A stretch of 64,000 bases of DNA, from assembly GCA_023657465.1 (NCBI GenBank), contig JAGTJX010000002.1, positions 62,001 through 126,000 of the forward strand, in the 5' to 3' direction. A program made the position numbers and the translations under genes. Shown one piece after another: positions 44,653 to 54,019 of this stretch. The first letter of the stretch is position 1; every line of letters begins with the position of its first letter. This DNA comes from Lysobacteraceae bacterium. Lineage in GTDB: Bacteria > Bdellovibrionota > UBA1018 > JAGTJX01. The notes below the pieces were generated by a model, which saw nothing but the letters and a program-made list of their open reading frames with translations, was not told the origin of the DNA and searched no databases.

Positions 44653-45588
44653 ATGAAAACTGTTTTGTTTGTAGTTCCCGTTTTCAATGAAGCGTTGAAT
44701 CTCACTACTTTTTTGAAATCTATCCAATCTGTTGAGTTGCCCTCTTGCGACTATCAGATTTGTTTCATAGATGATGGTTCGACAGATCATTCTTGGGAAA
44801 TTATTGAAGAATTCAGTCGTTCGAACTTACAAGTTTACGGTGTAAGGCTTTCTAGAAACTTTGGAAAAGAATCAGCATTGCTTGCCGGATTAGATTCGTG
44901 TGAAGCGGATGCTGCAATCATCATTGATTGTGATGGTCAACATCCAATTGAAACTGCAGTTCAAATGATCAACATTTGGATAAAAGGCAATGTTCAAATA
45001 GTAGAGGCTCGCAAAAAAACAAGAAATGATTCTAGCTTTATCTATTCTTACTTTGCCCGGATGTTTTATTCGCTGTTTAGTTACCTTTCCAAGCTTGATT
45101 TTGAAAATGCAACAGACTTTAGACTTTTAGATGCAAGTGTCGTGAGAGCACTTAAAAGCTTTCCAGAAAGAAATTTCTTTTTTAGAGGATTATCAACTTG
45201 GGTCGGATTCAAGCGCACAACAGTAGAATTTGATGTGCTGGCTAGAGTTTATGGTCATTCAGGATGGTCTATTTGGAAGTTAACTAGCCTTGCCCTTAAC
45301 AGTATCACTGCGTTCTCAAGCTTTCCTCTTCAGCTTGTAACGGGTGCAGGCGTAGTTTTTTTAGGAGTTTCAGTTTTGATTTTCATTCGAGCATTAATCG
45401 TTAAGTTTCAAGGAGCTTCTCCCGATGGCTATACGATTCTATTGTTCACACAGCTTTTTGCAGGAAGCATGATGATGATCTCAATGGGTATAGTAGGAGG
45501 TTACATTGGTAGAATCTATGAAGAAGTGAAGTCGCGCCCAAGATTCCTTATCAGCGAGACCACCCGATCGCAAAGAGGAAGAAAATAA
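44653..45588 (+). CDS. Family 2 glycosyltransferase with two C-terminal membrane segments (GtrB/DPM1-like)
   Basis: 311 residues. MKTVLFVVPVFNEALNLTTF, IDDGSTDHSW and IIDCDGQHPIET are GT2/DPM motifs. The end holds two membrane segments (LVTGAGVVFLGVSVLIFIRA; LFAGSMMMISMGIVGGYIG), the layout of polyprenyl-phosphate sugar transferases, so it should charge undecaprenyl phosphate. ATG at 44653 is chosen over the TTG at 44635 inside the previous gene. AT-rich codon use begins here. Confidence 0.87.
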   Translation: MKTVLFVVPVFNEALNLTTFLKSIQSVELPSCDYQICFIDDGSTDHSWEIIEEFSRSNLQVYGVRLSRNFGKESALLAGLDSCEADAAIIIDCDGQHPIETAVQMINIWIKGNVQIVEARKKTRNDSSFIYSYFARMFYSLFSYLSKLDFENATDFRLLDASVVRALKSFPERNFFFRGLSTWVGFKRTTVEFDVLARVYGHSGWSIWKLTSLALNSITAFSSFPLQLVTGAGVVFLGVSVLIFIRALIVKFQGASPDGYTILLFTQLFAGSMMMISMGIVGGYIGRIYEEVKSRPRFLISETTRSQRGRK

Positions 45589-45589
45589 A

Positions 45590-46429
45590 ATGAATTTACG
45601 TTTTGTAAGCTGTCCTTGTTGTACCGGAAATAAGTTTTCTCCATGGTATATAAATTCAAAGAAAGCAAAAATTAAAAATTATAAAGAATTTTTTTATGGT
45701 GGTGCAAAGTTTATTTCCGACATTTGGATTTGCGATCATTGCTCGTTTCACTTTATCAATAATTTAGAGCCGAGTTATTCAAAATGGTATGAAAGTCAGT
45801 TAGTAGACGAAAGTGAAAGACTTAAGAAATTTCGTAAAGATTATTATCAAAAATTAAAGGATGTCTTATTTATACCTCAGAATCTTTCTTTACCTATTCT
45901 TGATATAGGATGTGGAGATGGGACATGGCTCAGTCTTTTTTCAAACCGTGAGCGTTTTGGTACGGAGCTAGGTGCAGCTTATAATAAAACTCTAGCTTGT
46001 GCTGGTATTCAAGTAACAACATTAGAGGACCTAGCAAATCGAAAATTTGATTTGATTACACTTTTTGATGTACTAGAACACCTCGAAGATCCTATTCAAT
46101 ACCTGTTGAATATAAAAAACCACTTAGCACCAGGCGGTACGTTGATCATTAGCTGTCCAGATCATGGGAAGATCTCTTCGAGAGTTCTTAAACAACGCTA
46201 TTATCTATATTGCCCTATGCACTTTTCTTACTTTAATTCTAAAAATGTAGAGTTATTGCTTCGAAGTGTTTTTGAAGGAAGCGAAGTCAAAACTATATCT
46301 GCACCAATTATGAAAACAGATCTTCTTGGTGTAGCAAAATGGATAGGAATTAAACAATTGCCTCAGTCACTTTCATTCACACTTCCCATTGGTTACAGTG
46401 CTAATTTTGTAACATCAGTAAGGGTATAA
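45590..46429 (+). CDS. SAM-dependent methyltransferase with N-terminal zinc ribbon
   Basis: 279 residues. CPCC near residue 8 and CDHC near 48 probably bind zinc. The class I methyltransferase core has LDIGCGDGTWLSLF (SAM site), TLFDVLEHLEDP and GGTLIISCPD. It probably methylates a sugar of the surface glycan, as expected for this type in such clusters. It starts one base after the GT2 stop. The gene is AT-rich. Confidence 0.83.
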   Translation: MNLRFVSCPCCTGNKFSPWYINSKKAKIKNYKEFFYGGAKFISDIWICDHCSFHFINNLEPSYSKWYESQLVDESERLKKFRKDYYQKLKDVLFIPQNLSLPILDIGCGDGTWLSLFSNRERFGTELGAAYNKTLACAGIQVTTLEDLANRKFDLITLFDVLEHLEDPIQYLLNIKNHLAPGGTLIISCPDHGKISSRVLKQRYYLYCPMHFSYFNSKNVELLLRSVFEGSEVKTISAPIMKTDLLGVAKWIGIKQLPQSLSFTLPIGYSANFVTSVRV

Positions 46430-46431
46430 AT

Positions 46432-47898
46432 ATGCATATTCCTTATAGATTCACTCTTCTTCTATTTGCTGTTGTGATTTTATTAAGTGCTTGGATATTT
46501 AATAATACTCTCGTTTCCGGCGATGCACTGAATATGTTTAGTCCTTACCCAATTCTAAGCGCTAATGGAGGTACTACAATTGCAAAAAGCTATCTTGGAT
46601 TTGTTTCTGAGTGGAATAGCGGTCAGAATGGTAGGTTAAGTCAGTCTATATTGGTGGGGATAGTATTTGTGTTGAGCAAGTTTTTTATAAATTCTCCCGA
46701 TGCTTTTCCATCTTGGTTTTTTAAAGGCATAAGTCTTTTTTTTATAATGACATCAACTCTATTGGTTTATAAAAAAGCAAATAATGCATTTACTGTGTTA
46801 AGTATAATGTTAATATGGGGATATAACAGAATAACAGTAAATTTTCCTCTTTGGTTTGATATTTCAAGTCTTCAATACTTTTTACCTCTTTTTTTATTCT
46901 TGCTCATCCCGGAAAAAAAACAATTAAATCATTCATGGCGGAAGACTCTTGTGTGGGGTCTTATAGTTTTATTTATCGCTAATTCAACAGAGCATTTTTT
47001 TATTTTAACAGTTTCATATTTTGGAATTCAAATGCTACTTGAGCATGGAAGTGATCGAAAATATTATTTTAACTTATGTCTATTTGCTTTATTTGCAGGA
47101 GTTTTATTCTATTTATCTCCTGGGCAACAGGCGCGTGCGAAAGCAGTAGGGTTTCATGTTAATAACTTTGGTTTACCTAGACTCATCGAGTGGTACCAAA
47201 CTACCACAGTAACTGGATATCAGGGTTTAGTTGAGTTTGTTGTGAGTCGATTGCCTATTTCAGTCATTAATATTGCACATCTTGTGTTTGTTTTATGTGC
47301 TGTTTTTTTGATTTTCAGCAAAAATAAAAAAATTTCAGTTAAAGCAAAAAACTATGCAAAGAAGTCTCTTGGTTTTTTAATGAGTTACTCGGCTTGTCTT
47401 CTGACACTCTTTGTGAGCCCATATATGCCTCCTTGGAGTATTACGATACCGACTGCAATTCTTGCTTTGGGTCTAAGTTTTTTAGTTATTGCAATTATTG
47501 AAGTTGCCCAAACAATACCAAAACTTAAATACTTGAACTCTTTTATTGTCAGTGGTTTATCGGTACTTCTCTTAGTTACAATCTATCGCGAGACACCAGT
47601 CTTAAAAAATAATGCTCTTGAAGTTTTAGAGTTTAGTAGAATAAGAAAAGCTATCTATAAGAAAGTTTTAAATGACGTCGGATCAAGTCAGCACTCACAT
47701 GTGTTTTATTTAGATCATTTTCCGCTCAATAGTTATGGATGGTCAGTAGAGCCTCCATGGTGTTTTTCCGCCTACTTTAGATGGGTTAAAAAAACTAATA
47801 TTCAAGTAGTCATACCAGGTGAGGAGTATTCGTATATCAATATTCCACAGTCAATTATTAGAAGAATTGATTATAAAGAATTAAGTTTTATTGATTGA
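46432..47898 (+). CDS. Polytopic membrane protein, glycan-locus type
   Basis: 488 residues with about 10-11 hydrophobic segments starting at residue ~6 (FTLLLFAVVILLSAWIF). Segments are spaced evenly; a loop holds LVSGDALNMFSPYPI and a soluble C-terminal part follows ~residue 390. Together with the GT2 two genes upstream it may be the transferase that uses the polyprenyl-linked sugar (GtrC/DUF6056-like), but no catalytic signature was seen. It converges with the next gene by 11 overlapping bases. Strongly AT-rich. Confidence 0.65.
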   Translation: MHIPYRFTLLLFAVVILLSAWIFNNTLVSGDALNMFSPYPILSANGGTTIAKSYLGFVSEWNSGQNGRLSQSILVGIVFVLSKFFINSPDAFPSWFFKGISLFFIMTSTLLVYKKANNAFTVLSIMLIWGYNRITVNFPLWFDISSLQYFLPLFLFLLIPEKKQLNHSWRKTLVWGLIVLFIANSTEHFFILTVSYFGIQMLLEHGSDRKYYFNLCLFALFAGVLFYLSPGQQARAKAVGFHVNNFGLPRLIEWYQTTTVTGYQGLVEFVVSRLPISVINIAHLVFVLCAVFLIFSKNKKISVKAKNYAKKSLGFLMSYSACLLTLFVSPYMPPWSITIPTAILALGLSFLVIAIIEVAQTIPKLKYLNSFIVSGLSVLLLVTIYRETPVLKNNALEVLEFSRIRKAIYKKVLNDVGSSQHSHVFYLDHFPLNSYGWSVEPPWCFSAYFRWVKKTNIQVVIPGEEYSYINIPQSIIRRIDYKELSFID

Positions 47899-50446
47899 CA
47901 CATTGATGGTTTTTAAATGGACAGTTTTCTTGAATGTATATTTTATAGAATGGTGGAGAGTCATAGGATTTCCAGCCTTTATGTGATTTGAAATATTTTT
48001 CAAAATTTGAATCAATGGGTAATTGATACTGAATATTTTGTGATTGGTGAGTCCAGTGACCAGATTCTTTAGCTACCCAAGAGCGAACTTCACTTGGTAA
48101 AAATTCTTTTTTTGGAAGGATAACCATGCAAGAGCTATTATGATTAATAATGTAGCTTTCGTAATCGCTTATTAATGTTTCGTTATTTATTAATGATCCT
48201 GGGTAGTTTCTGATGATGAACATTTCAGTATTGAGTTTTGTGCTTAAATAAAAAGAAGCCATGTTGTCTGTAAGTATTCGACATTCTGGTCGGATTTTAA
48301 AAGGAAGTGATTCAATCCAAGTCTGAAGAGACTTGAGATGGGTAAGTTTTAAGAGATCAGGGGTCTTCTCTAGTTGGAATCTGAGTCTGCCTCTCCAAGG
48401 TGATCGTGAGAGCGTGCCCAAAGAAAGAATAATGATCATCGCAATAGCGTTTCTTAAGTGAATTCTGTTTTTAAAGGGTGAAAGCAGATCGTACAGAGCT
48501 TGAACAATCATGTAACTCGTAGGGAAAGCATAAAGAACTCGGTAAGTATTGGGGGCTTCTGTTAGGGCTGTTAAACCAAGAACAAAGGGCGGGAATAGCA
48601 TGAGTGTAGGGGGTAAAAGAGTGAAGATGCTCAGGGTTTTGTTCTTTTTAAAGTAAAAAATAGAGATGAAAATACTTAAAAAACCAAAAACGCCAAGAGT
48701 TTCAAAATAATGGCCTCTTACATTCCAGAGTCTAAAGGTACCCCACTTAGAAACATATCCACCCTCAAACGGATCATAAATTCTCGCTGCGGAGTGGGTA
48801 AAGCCAGAGAATGGTTTGATCCACGCTTCAATCGGAATAATATTTTTAAGAAAATAGTAACCGGTCCACGAAAGGACAAGAGTTCCTAAGGATATAATCG
48901 CTATCCTTTTAAAGTAACGATCAGGAATCCAGGTAATCGCAAAAGCTACAGACATGATAGAAAACAGAAGGAGTTCTTGAGTATGATTGAAGATCATGAG
49001 TAAAACACCCATGAAGAGTCTTAAAAGGACTGGCTTGGAAAATGATTTGAAACTAAATCGTCTCCAATCCATGAGGACAATCAGATTTTCAAAAAAGGCA
49101 ATGTAGGCAAGAGGAGTTGCCGAGAGAGCATAATACCTGAAGTTCATTGCATTGTGCCCAAACAAACACCAAAACCCAACTACTTGGAGCCTAGCTAGAG
49201 TAAGGGAAGGGTTGAGTCGTTTGGACAATCGATAGACCTGAATCGAGAGAAGCATTTGCCAAAAGGTACTGTAGAGATCGATGAAGAGGTTCTCTGCAGA
49301 TGTGGGAAGCCACTTTAAGAATGAGAATCCAAAGAAATATGCAAATCTTGTCCAATGTAGATTCTCGGTAATGGTTTGCATCCCATTCCAGTAGAAGATC
49401 CGTCTCAAGTGTTCCCATGCATCAGAAGGAAACTCTAAGTAAGCTCCAGGAATCATAAAGACTGCAAATAAACAAATCCAAAACCAAGAAGCAGATTGTC
49501 TGTTGAGTTTCGATTTGAGAGTTTGAATCCATCCTAAGAAGTTAAAAACATGAAGCCATAAAAATAATACGACTGTAGTCGAGATAGAGAGTTTGAGTGC
49601 TGCTGAAATCAAATAAACAAGCAGATAAGGGGCAAACGAAATCACAGGGTTTGCAAAATAGTGGGCAAGTAGCTGGCTTTTAATTTTAGTGAGGAAGCTA
49701 CTGCTGAGTGGAGTTTCAAACCATTGGGTGAGCTCTCTCTTGTGATAGGTGGAATCACCGCTGGTTTCTACTAATGCTTGAAACGTTGCCTCTAGTTCAA
49801 GGTCTTTTGAGTAGTTTGATTCGATACCTAAACGTTTACAGATTGTTTCATATAGAGCTTTTAAGTGAGGCTCTTGAGTCTGAGATGTGAGTTTGTCTCT
49901 ACTTCTGCCTAGCGCAAAACAGTTTCTGAAAACATACCAAGACTTTGAAACTGGAGTTGAGAGCTTCCATTCCAAATCAAAAAACTCATAACTGTTTTTG
50001 CTGCCTATCGAATTAATGAATAAGGCATCGACAGATAGTGGGTTAAGAGATTTACTATCAGAAGTTTTCCAGTGCTCAAAAGAAAAGGAAATGAACTGAC
50101 AAAGTCTATCTATAACTGTGGACTCTGAGTCAGCTCTGAATAGCCATTCTGAGGCTTCCTCTCCATCAACATAAGGAAGCGAAGACGGCATCCATTCGAT
50201 TGAAAAAGTTGGAGATTCTAAACGCTTGGACTGATCTGCGTCGCTTGCAACCTTGGCTACAAATATCTTGTTATTGAATGAGTAGAAGTACGTACTACAG
50301 GGAATTCGTCGGTTCTCTCGCCAGATAGAAGCGAGTAACTCTGCGCCTTCTGGTAGTATGCCATGTGGAGGCTGATGGGCAACTGAGCCTGGAAACTGAC
50401 TAGCAAGCTTCTCTTTTATGAACTCAGGATTTTGTTTGTTGTTCAT
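47888..50446 (-). CDS. Polytopic membrane protein fused to an N-terminal FDLEW-type domain
   Basis: 852 residues. The first ~255 are soluble and include YEFFDLEWKLSTPVSKSWYVFRN, a pattern seen at the C-terminus of some surface-glycan methyltransferase proteins. From ~270 to ~680 come about 11 membrane segments; an exported tail of ~150 residues follows. A GT-C-like sugar transferase or a lipid-linked sugar modifier is plausible but unproven. It overlaps the Wzt-like gene by 23 bases, so it is part of the ABC exporter operon. Confidence 0.65.
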   Translation of the reverse strand: MNNKQNPEFIKEKLASQFPGSVAHQPPHGILPEGAELLASIWRENRRIPCSTYFYSFNNKIFVAKVASDADQSKRLESPTFSIEWMPSSLPYVDGEEASEWLFRADSESTVIDRLCQFISFSFEHWKTSDSKSLNPLSVDALFINSIGSKNSYEFFDLEWKLSTPVSKSWYVFRNCFALGRSRDKLTSQTQEPHLKALYETICKRLGIESNYSKDLELEATFQALVETSGDSTYHKRELTQWFETPLSSSFLTKIKSQLLAHYFANPVISFAPYLLVYLISAALKLSISTTVVLFLWLHVFNFLGWIQTLKSKLNRQSASWFWICLFAVFMIPGAYLEFPSDAWEHLRRIFYWNGMQTITENLHWTRFAYFFGFSFLKWLPTSAENLFIDLYSTFWQMLLSIQVYRLSKRLNPSLTLARLQVVGFWCLFGHNAMNFRYYALSATPLAYIAFFENLIVLMDWRRFSFKSFSKPVLLRLFMGVLLMIFNHTQELLLFSIMSVAFAITWIPDRYFKRIAIISLGTLVLSWTGYYFLKNIIPIEAWIKPFSGFTHSAARIYDPFEGGYVSKWGTFRLWNVRGHYFETLGVFGFLSIFISIFYFKKNKTLSIFTLLPPTLMLFPPFVLGLTALTEAPNTYRVLYAFPTSYMIVQALYDLLSPFKNRIHLRNAIAMIIILSLGTLSRSPWRGRLRFQLEKTPDLLKLTHLKSLQTWIESLPFKIRPECRILTDNMASFYLSTKLNTEMFIIRNYPGSLINNETLISDYESYIINHNSSCMVILPKKEFLPSEVRSWVAKESGHWTHQSQNIQYQLPIDSNFEKYFKSHKGWKSYDSPPFYKIYIQENCPFKNHQCVNQ

Positions 50447-51173
50447 AGTGTTTTACAGCTTCAGAAGGAATTCCATCAAACAGAACTTTGCGATCTGCAA
50501 TCACAATGCACCTTGAGCAATGTTCAAGGACAGCTCTTGGTTCATGGGTGACTAAGATCACTGTGCTACCTTGCTGATAGAGGGTTTTAATGCGATCGAG
50601 ACACTTCTTCTGAAAACCAATATCACCTACAGCGAGAACTTCGTCGACGAGGAGAATAGATGCATTGAGATGAGTGGCGACTGAGAATCCAAGTCTTACT
50701 AACATGCCGCTTGAGTATTTTTTCACGGGCATGTTGATTTTATCGCCGATGTCAGCAAATGCTAAAATTGAGTCAAGCTTGGAGCGAACTTCGACTTCAC
50801 TGAAACCTAGAATCGCTGCATTCAAAAAAATATTTTCGTATCCAGAGAGCTCTCCGTGGAAACCTGCGCCTAGTTCGATGAGAGGCGCAATCTTACCTTC
50901 AACAGTGAGAGATCCAGTAGTAGGTGAGTAGATGCCCGATAAGATCTTAAGTAGAGTGCTCTTGCCTGCACCATTTGCTCCCATGATTCCGATGAATTCT
51001 CCCTTTTTAACTTCGAAGGTGACAGAGTCTAATGCTGTAAATTGTGTGCGTTGACCACGATTCACTCTGAAGAGGAGAGCATCGACAAGGAGTGACTTTA
51101 AGGAAGTAGGGCGGTCATTCCAGTAGCTGAACTTTTTTGAAAGATTACGGACTTGAATAGCAATTGAACTCAT
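50424..51173 (-). CDS. wzt: ABC transporter ATP-binding protein, polysaccharide export (Wzt/TagH-like)
   Basis: 249 residues. MGANGAGKSTLLKILSG is Walker A, YSSGMLVRLGFSVA the ABC signature, ILLVDEVLAVGD Walker B, and VTHEPRAVLEHC the switch His. It pairs with the permease by a 4-base overlap. It ends soon after the ATPase core, so the carbohydrate-binding C-terminal domain of long Wzt proteins is absent, as in TagH/KpsT types. It would power export of a completed glycan or a lipid-linked precursor. Confidence 0.9.
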   Translation of the reverse strand: MSSIAIQVRNLSKKFSYWNDRPTSLKSLLVDALLFRVNRGQRTQFTALDSVTFEVKKGEFIGIMGANGAGKSTLLKILSGIYSPTTGSLTVEGKIAPLIELGAGFHGELSGYENIFLNAAILGFSEVEVRSKLDSILAFADIGDKINMPVKKYSSGMLVRLGFSVATHLNASILLVDEVLAVGDIGFQKKCLDRIKTLYQQGSTVILVTHEPRAVLEHCSRCIVIADRKVLFDGIPSEAVKHYEQQTKS

Positions 51174-51952
51174 ATCTGCTCAACCACCTGTCTACGGTAG
51201 CGGCCATAAAGGAATGATGCGAGAAGCATGAGACCAGCACTCCAGGCAAGTATTGCAATCGCATGTGGAGCTTGTGGCCACTCGCCTCTGACGAGAATAG
51301 AGTGAATCGAAGCGAAAAATGTTCCAAACGGATTTACATAAATCATCCACTTAAAACTCTCCGGAATCATGGCTTCAGAATAGATGACGGGTGTTGCATA
51401 AAACCAAAATTGAATCAGAATCCCAACCGCGTTCTTCAGATCCCGAAGGATGACGTAGGTAATTCCAAGAATCATAGCAATGCTATAAACAATGATGAAT
51501 AGGCAGACTAAAAGTGGAATGAGTGCAATTAACGAAACTCCAACAGGAGCTCCACTGATGATGGATGCGGCAATGGCAACCGGTATAGCGATGAGTAAGC
51601 TGATGAAGTTAGTGACAGTGCCAACATAAGGAAACACTTGAACCGGTACAGGTACTTTAGAGATGAGTGCCCAGTTGCCGACAAGAGAATCGACGCCTTC
51701 TACAAGACTTTGAGAAATAAAATTCCAAGGTAGTACTCCGCTCAGAATAAACGCCATATAAAACGGCTGGTCTACTTTTAGAATCATTCTAAACACAAGG
51801 AAGTAAAGTCCCGCTAAGCTGAGAGGAGCCAAAAGAGTCCAGAGAATACCGGCGATGGATCTTCGGTACTTGACCTTCAAATTGCGGTTCACGAGATTGG
51901 AAACTAAAAACCGATGATTGAGGCAGAGGAATTCAGATTGGCTCAGCATCAT
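51170..51952 (-). CDS. wzm: ABC transporter permease, polysaccharide export (Wzm/TagG-like)
   Basis: 260 residues with six membrane segments. LKVKYRRSIAGILWTLLAPL is the typical N-terminal block before the first segment of ABC-2 glycan permeases; later stretches include FISLLIAIPVAIAASI and LIQFWFYATPVIYSEAMIP. The ATG at 51952 overlaps the metallo-hydrolase TGA (ATGA) and is chosen over the upstream frame to 51967. It pairs with the ATPase after it. Confidence 0.88.
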   Translation of the reverse strand: MMLSQSEFLCLNHRFLVSNLVNRNLKVKYRRSIAGILWTLLAPLSLAGLYFLVFRMILKVDQPFYMAFILSGVLPWNFISQSLVEGVDSLVGNWALISKVPVPVQVFPYVGTVTNFISLLIAIPVAIAASIISGAPVGVSLIALIPLLVCLFIIVYSIAMILGITYVILRDLKNAVGILIQFWFYATPVIYSEAMIPESFKWMIYVNPFGTFFASIHSILVRGEWPQAPHAIAILAWSAGLMLLASFLYGRYRRQVVEQI

Positions 51953-52848
51953 TTGAAATTCCACCATTTTTCTTTAGTAACACTAGCGGGCTTCTCTGTG
52001 AGATCAATCGAGAGTGTTCCGTGAATACCGCTGATGAATACTTGTTTCGCATGGGAGAGCCAGTACTCTCGGATGCGTTTACTTCTCTCAGATAACCAAA
52101 GATCCTCAGGTGCAGTCACAAAAGCAAAATTAGATTGGGTGAGATCAAAGAAGCTATTCGGTGCGCAACCCTCAGTTCCATGATGAGGAACTTTAATGAG
52201 ATCTGCCTTCAATAAACCAGGCATTGAGTGTTTAGATAACCACTCGCCGAGAGGAGCGTTTAAGTCTCCGGTGAAAAGCACTCGGTTTTGATCTGTTGTC
52301 AGAGCCATGATGACGGACGTATCATTAATTCCGCCTTGTCTCCCTGTCGGAGAAGTTTTATCGGAATAGGAGACAAGAGCTTCAAGTTTTACCTTGGGAG
52401 ACTGATGGAGAGTTTCTCCAGCTTTCATCTGAGAAACGATGACTCCTTTAGATTTTGCTAAAGCGATTACAGAAGTCAAATGTTCGTAATCACAGCCCCA
52501 TGGCTTTTCGATGTCGCAGAAGCTTTTGGAGGGGACATTGATCCTGAGTCGATCGACTTTGATTCCCGCTTCTAGAATGGGTTGGACTCCTCCGTAATGG
52601 TCTTTGTGTGGGTGTGAGATCCAGATATTTTTCAAGTGACTGATTTTGTGTTTTTCTAAGAACGGAATGATTTTGTTTTTAGAAAATCCAGTATCGATTA
52701 GTCCAAAGTCTTCTGATCCAAAAACAATGAGGTGTGCATCTGCTTGTTTGGACGCTTCGGTGACATCGATCATCACCCATGTAGAGAGCTTATTATTGGA
52801 GCAGGCTGCAAGATTGAATAATAGGAAGCAGAGTGTCCAAGGTTTCAT
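51949..52848 (-). CDS. Lipoprotein-type metallo-beta-lactamase-fold hydrolase, ComEC C-domain-like
   Basis: 299 residues. The lipobox LLFNLAAC near residues 9-16 suggests a lipoprotein anchored in a membrane facing the periplasm. The MBL motifs are complete: SHPHKDHYGG, LFTGDLNAPLGEW, VPHHGTEGC. This is the ComEC-type domain arrangement, standalone. It is translationally coupled to the ABC permease, which is unusual; a role on a glycan or phospho-substrate of export is only a guess. The gene starts 125 bases from the epimerase gene. Confidence 0.8.
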   Translation of the reverse strand: MKPWTLCFLLFNLAACSNNKLSTWVMIDVTEASKQADAHLIVFGSEDFGLIDTGFSKNKIIPFLEKHKISHLKNIWISHPHKDHYGGVQPILEAGIKVDRLRINVPSKSFCDIEKPWGCDYEHLTSVIALAKSKGVIVSQMKAGETLHQSPKVKLEALVSYSDKTSPTGRQGGINDTSVIMALTTDQNRVLFTGDLNAPLGEWLSKHSMPGLLKADLIKVPHHGTEGCAPNSFFDLTQSNFAFVTAPEDLWLSERSKRIREYWLSHAKQVFISGIHGTLSIDLTEKPASVTKEKWWNFK

Positions 52849-52972
52849 GTGAGTGGATTTTCTATGAATTAAACAACTAAATCCAGACTATTTTTTGGGA
52901 GCAAGCACAAAGTATGATGCGCTGTGTATTTGCATTTTTTTAAGAAAAACTCCTTCAGCTAACTGGGTGTGA

Positions 52973-54019
52973 TCAGTCGGTTTTATTAAAGTACCATTCT
53001 ATAGTTTTTCGAAGGCCTTCACGGAATGAAACTTTAGCTTTAAAGTTTATCGCTTCGAATGCTTTAGTTCCATCACACTTCCTTCTAGGCTGCCCCGTCA
53101 ATCCTTGTGGATTAAACTTGGGTTTCACAGTCCTACCGGTAAGTTTGCTCACATCTTCTGCAATCCAATCTGCAACTTCAGAAATTCGTGTTTCTTCTTC
53201 TGCTCCAATATTCAGTGGGATCGCTTGGGGATAGCGTGCGGTAACCTCAAGAAGTCCACGTGCAAAATCATCGACATAGAGAAATGATCTTGAATGAGAT
53301 CCATCACCCCAAACGCTGAATGTTGATTCTTTGGTTTCAAACGCTTTCAAAATCAGCGCCGGAATTACATGCGAACTCTCAGGCTTAAAATTGTCTCTAG
53401 GGCCATATGAGTTATATGGACGAGCGATCGCAATCGACATGCCAAATTCTTCAGCATATTTTTGTGACAAAAATTCTTCCATACGCTTAGACCAACCGTA
53501 TCCAGAATTAGTCGGCTCAGGTTCATCTTTCATTCCCTCAATCTCAGGAGTTGGAATGGTGCAGTGTCTTGGGTAAACACAAGCAGAACTTGTTGTTAAA
53601 AATCTTTCTACACCGATCTCTTTTGCTGCTCCGATTGTATTAAAGAAAGTTTCTAAGTTTTCTTGAAAAATTGTAGCTGGGTGTTTTGAATTGTATTCTA
53701 AACCTGCAACAGAAGCAGCTAGGCTTAAAACCGTTGAGCAATCCTTGAATGCAGACAAAACATCTTTGCGGTTTTTTAAATCACACTTTTTAATTTCCAC
53801 TTGATCACGAATATGAGAAAGAAATTCAGGGTTCAATTGGCGAGTAAGAATTATTGGTTTTGCTTTTAATTCCACTAGTTGCTCGACTAAATGACTTCCT
53901 ATGAATCCAGTTCCACCAGTAACGGCTACCCGTCTTCCAGAAAAAAATGCTTTTGTTTCAGGATGAAAATCATTAGCTCTTACACCAGTGGAGTACTGTG
54001 CGCTCGTGAAAGTTCCCAA
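52973..54019 (-). CDS. GDP-sugar epimerase/reductase, GDP-fucose synthase/ColC-like
   Basis: 348 residues. VAVTGGTGFIGSHL is the NAD(P) fold (residues ~31-44). The active site matches GDP-fucose synthase: Ser145 and Cys147 in SSACVYP, Tyr174 and Lys178 (YGWSK), and His217 in ESSHVIPALI; the Cys and His are the epimerising residues. It follows the dehydratase gene by one base and needs its product, so a ColC-type 4-keto-3,6-dideoxy epimerase/reductase is preferred over a plain fucose synthase. Chemistry inferred. Confidence 0.8.
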   Translation of the reverse strand: MGTFTSAQYSTGVRANDFHPETKAFFSGRRVAVTGGTGFIGSHLVEQLVELKAKPIILTRQLNPEFLSHIRDQVEIKKCDLKNRKDVLSAFKDCSTVLSLAASVAGLEYNSKHPATIFQENLETFFNTIGAAKEIGVERFLTTSSACVYPRHCTIPTPEIEGMKDEPEPTNSGYGWSKRMEEFLSQKYAEEFGMSIAIARPYNSYGPRDNFKPESSHVIPALILKAFETKESTFSVWGDGSHSRSFLYVDDFARGLLEVTARYPQAIPLNIGAEEETRISEVADWIAEDVSKLTGRTVKPKFNPQGLTGQPRRKCDGTKAFEAINFKAKVSFREGLRKTIEWYFNKTD

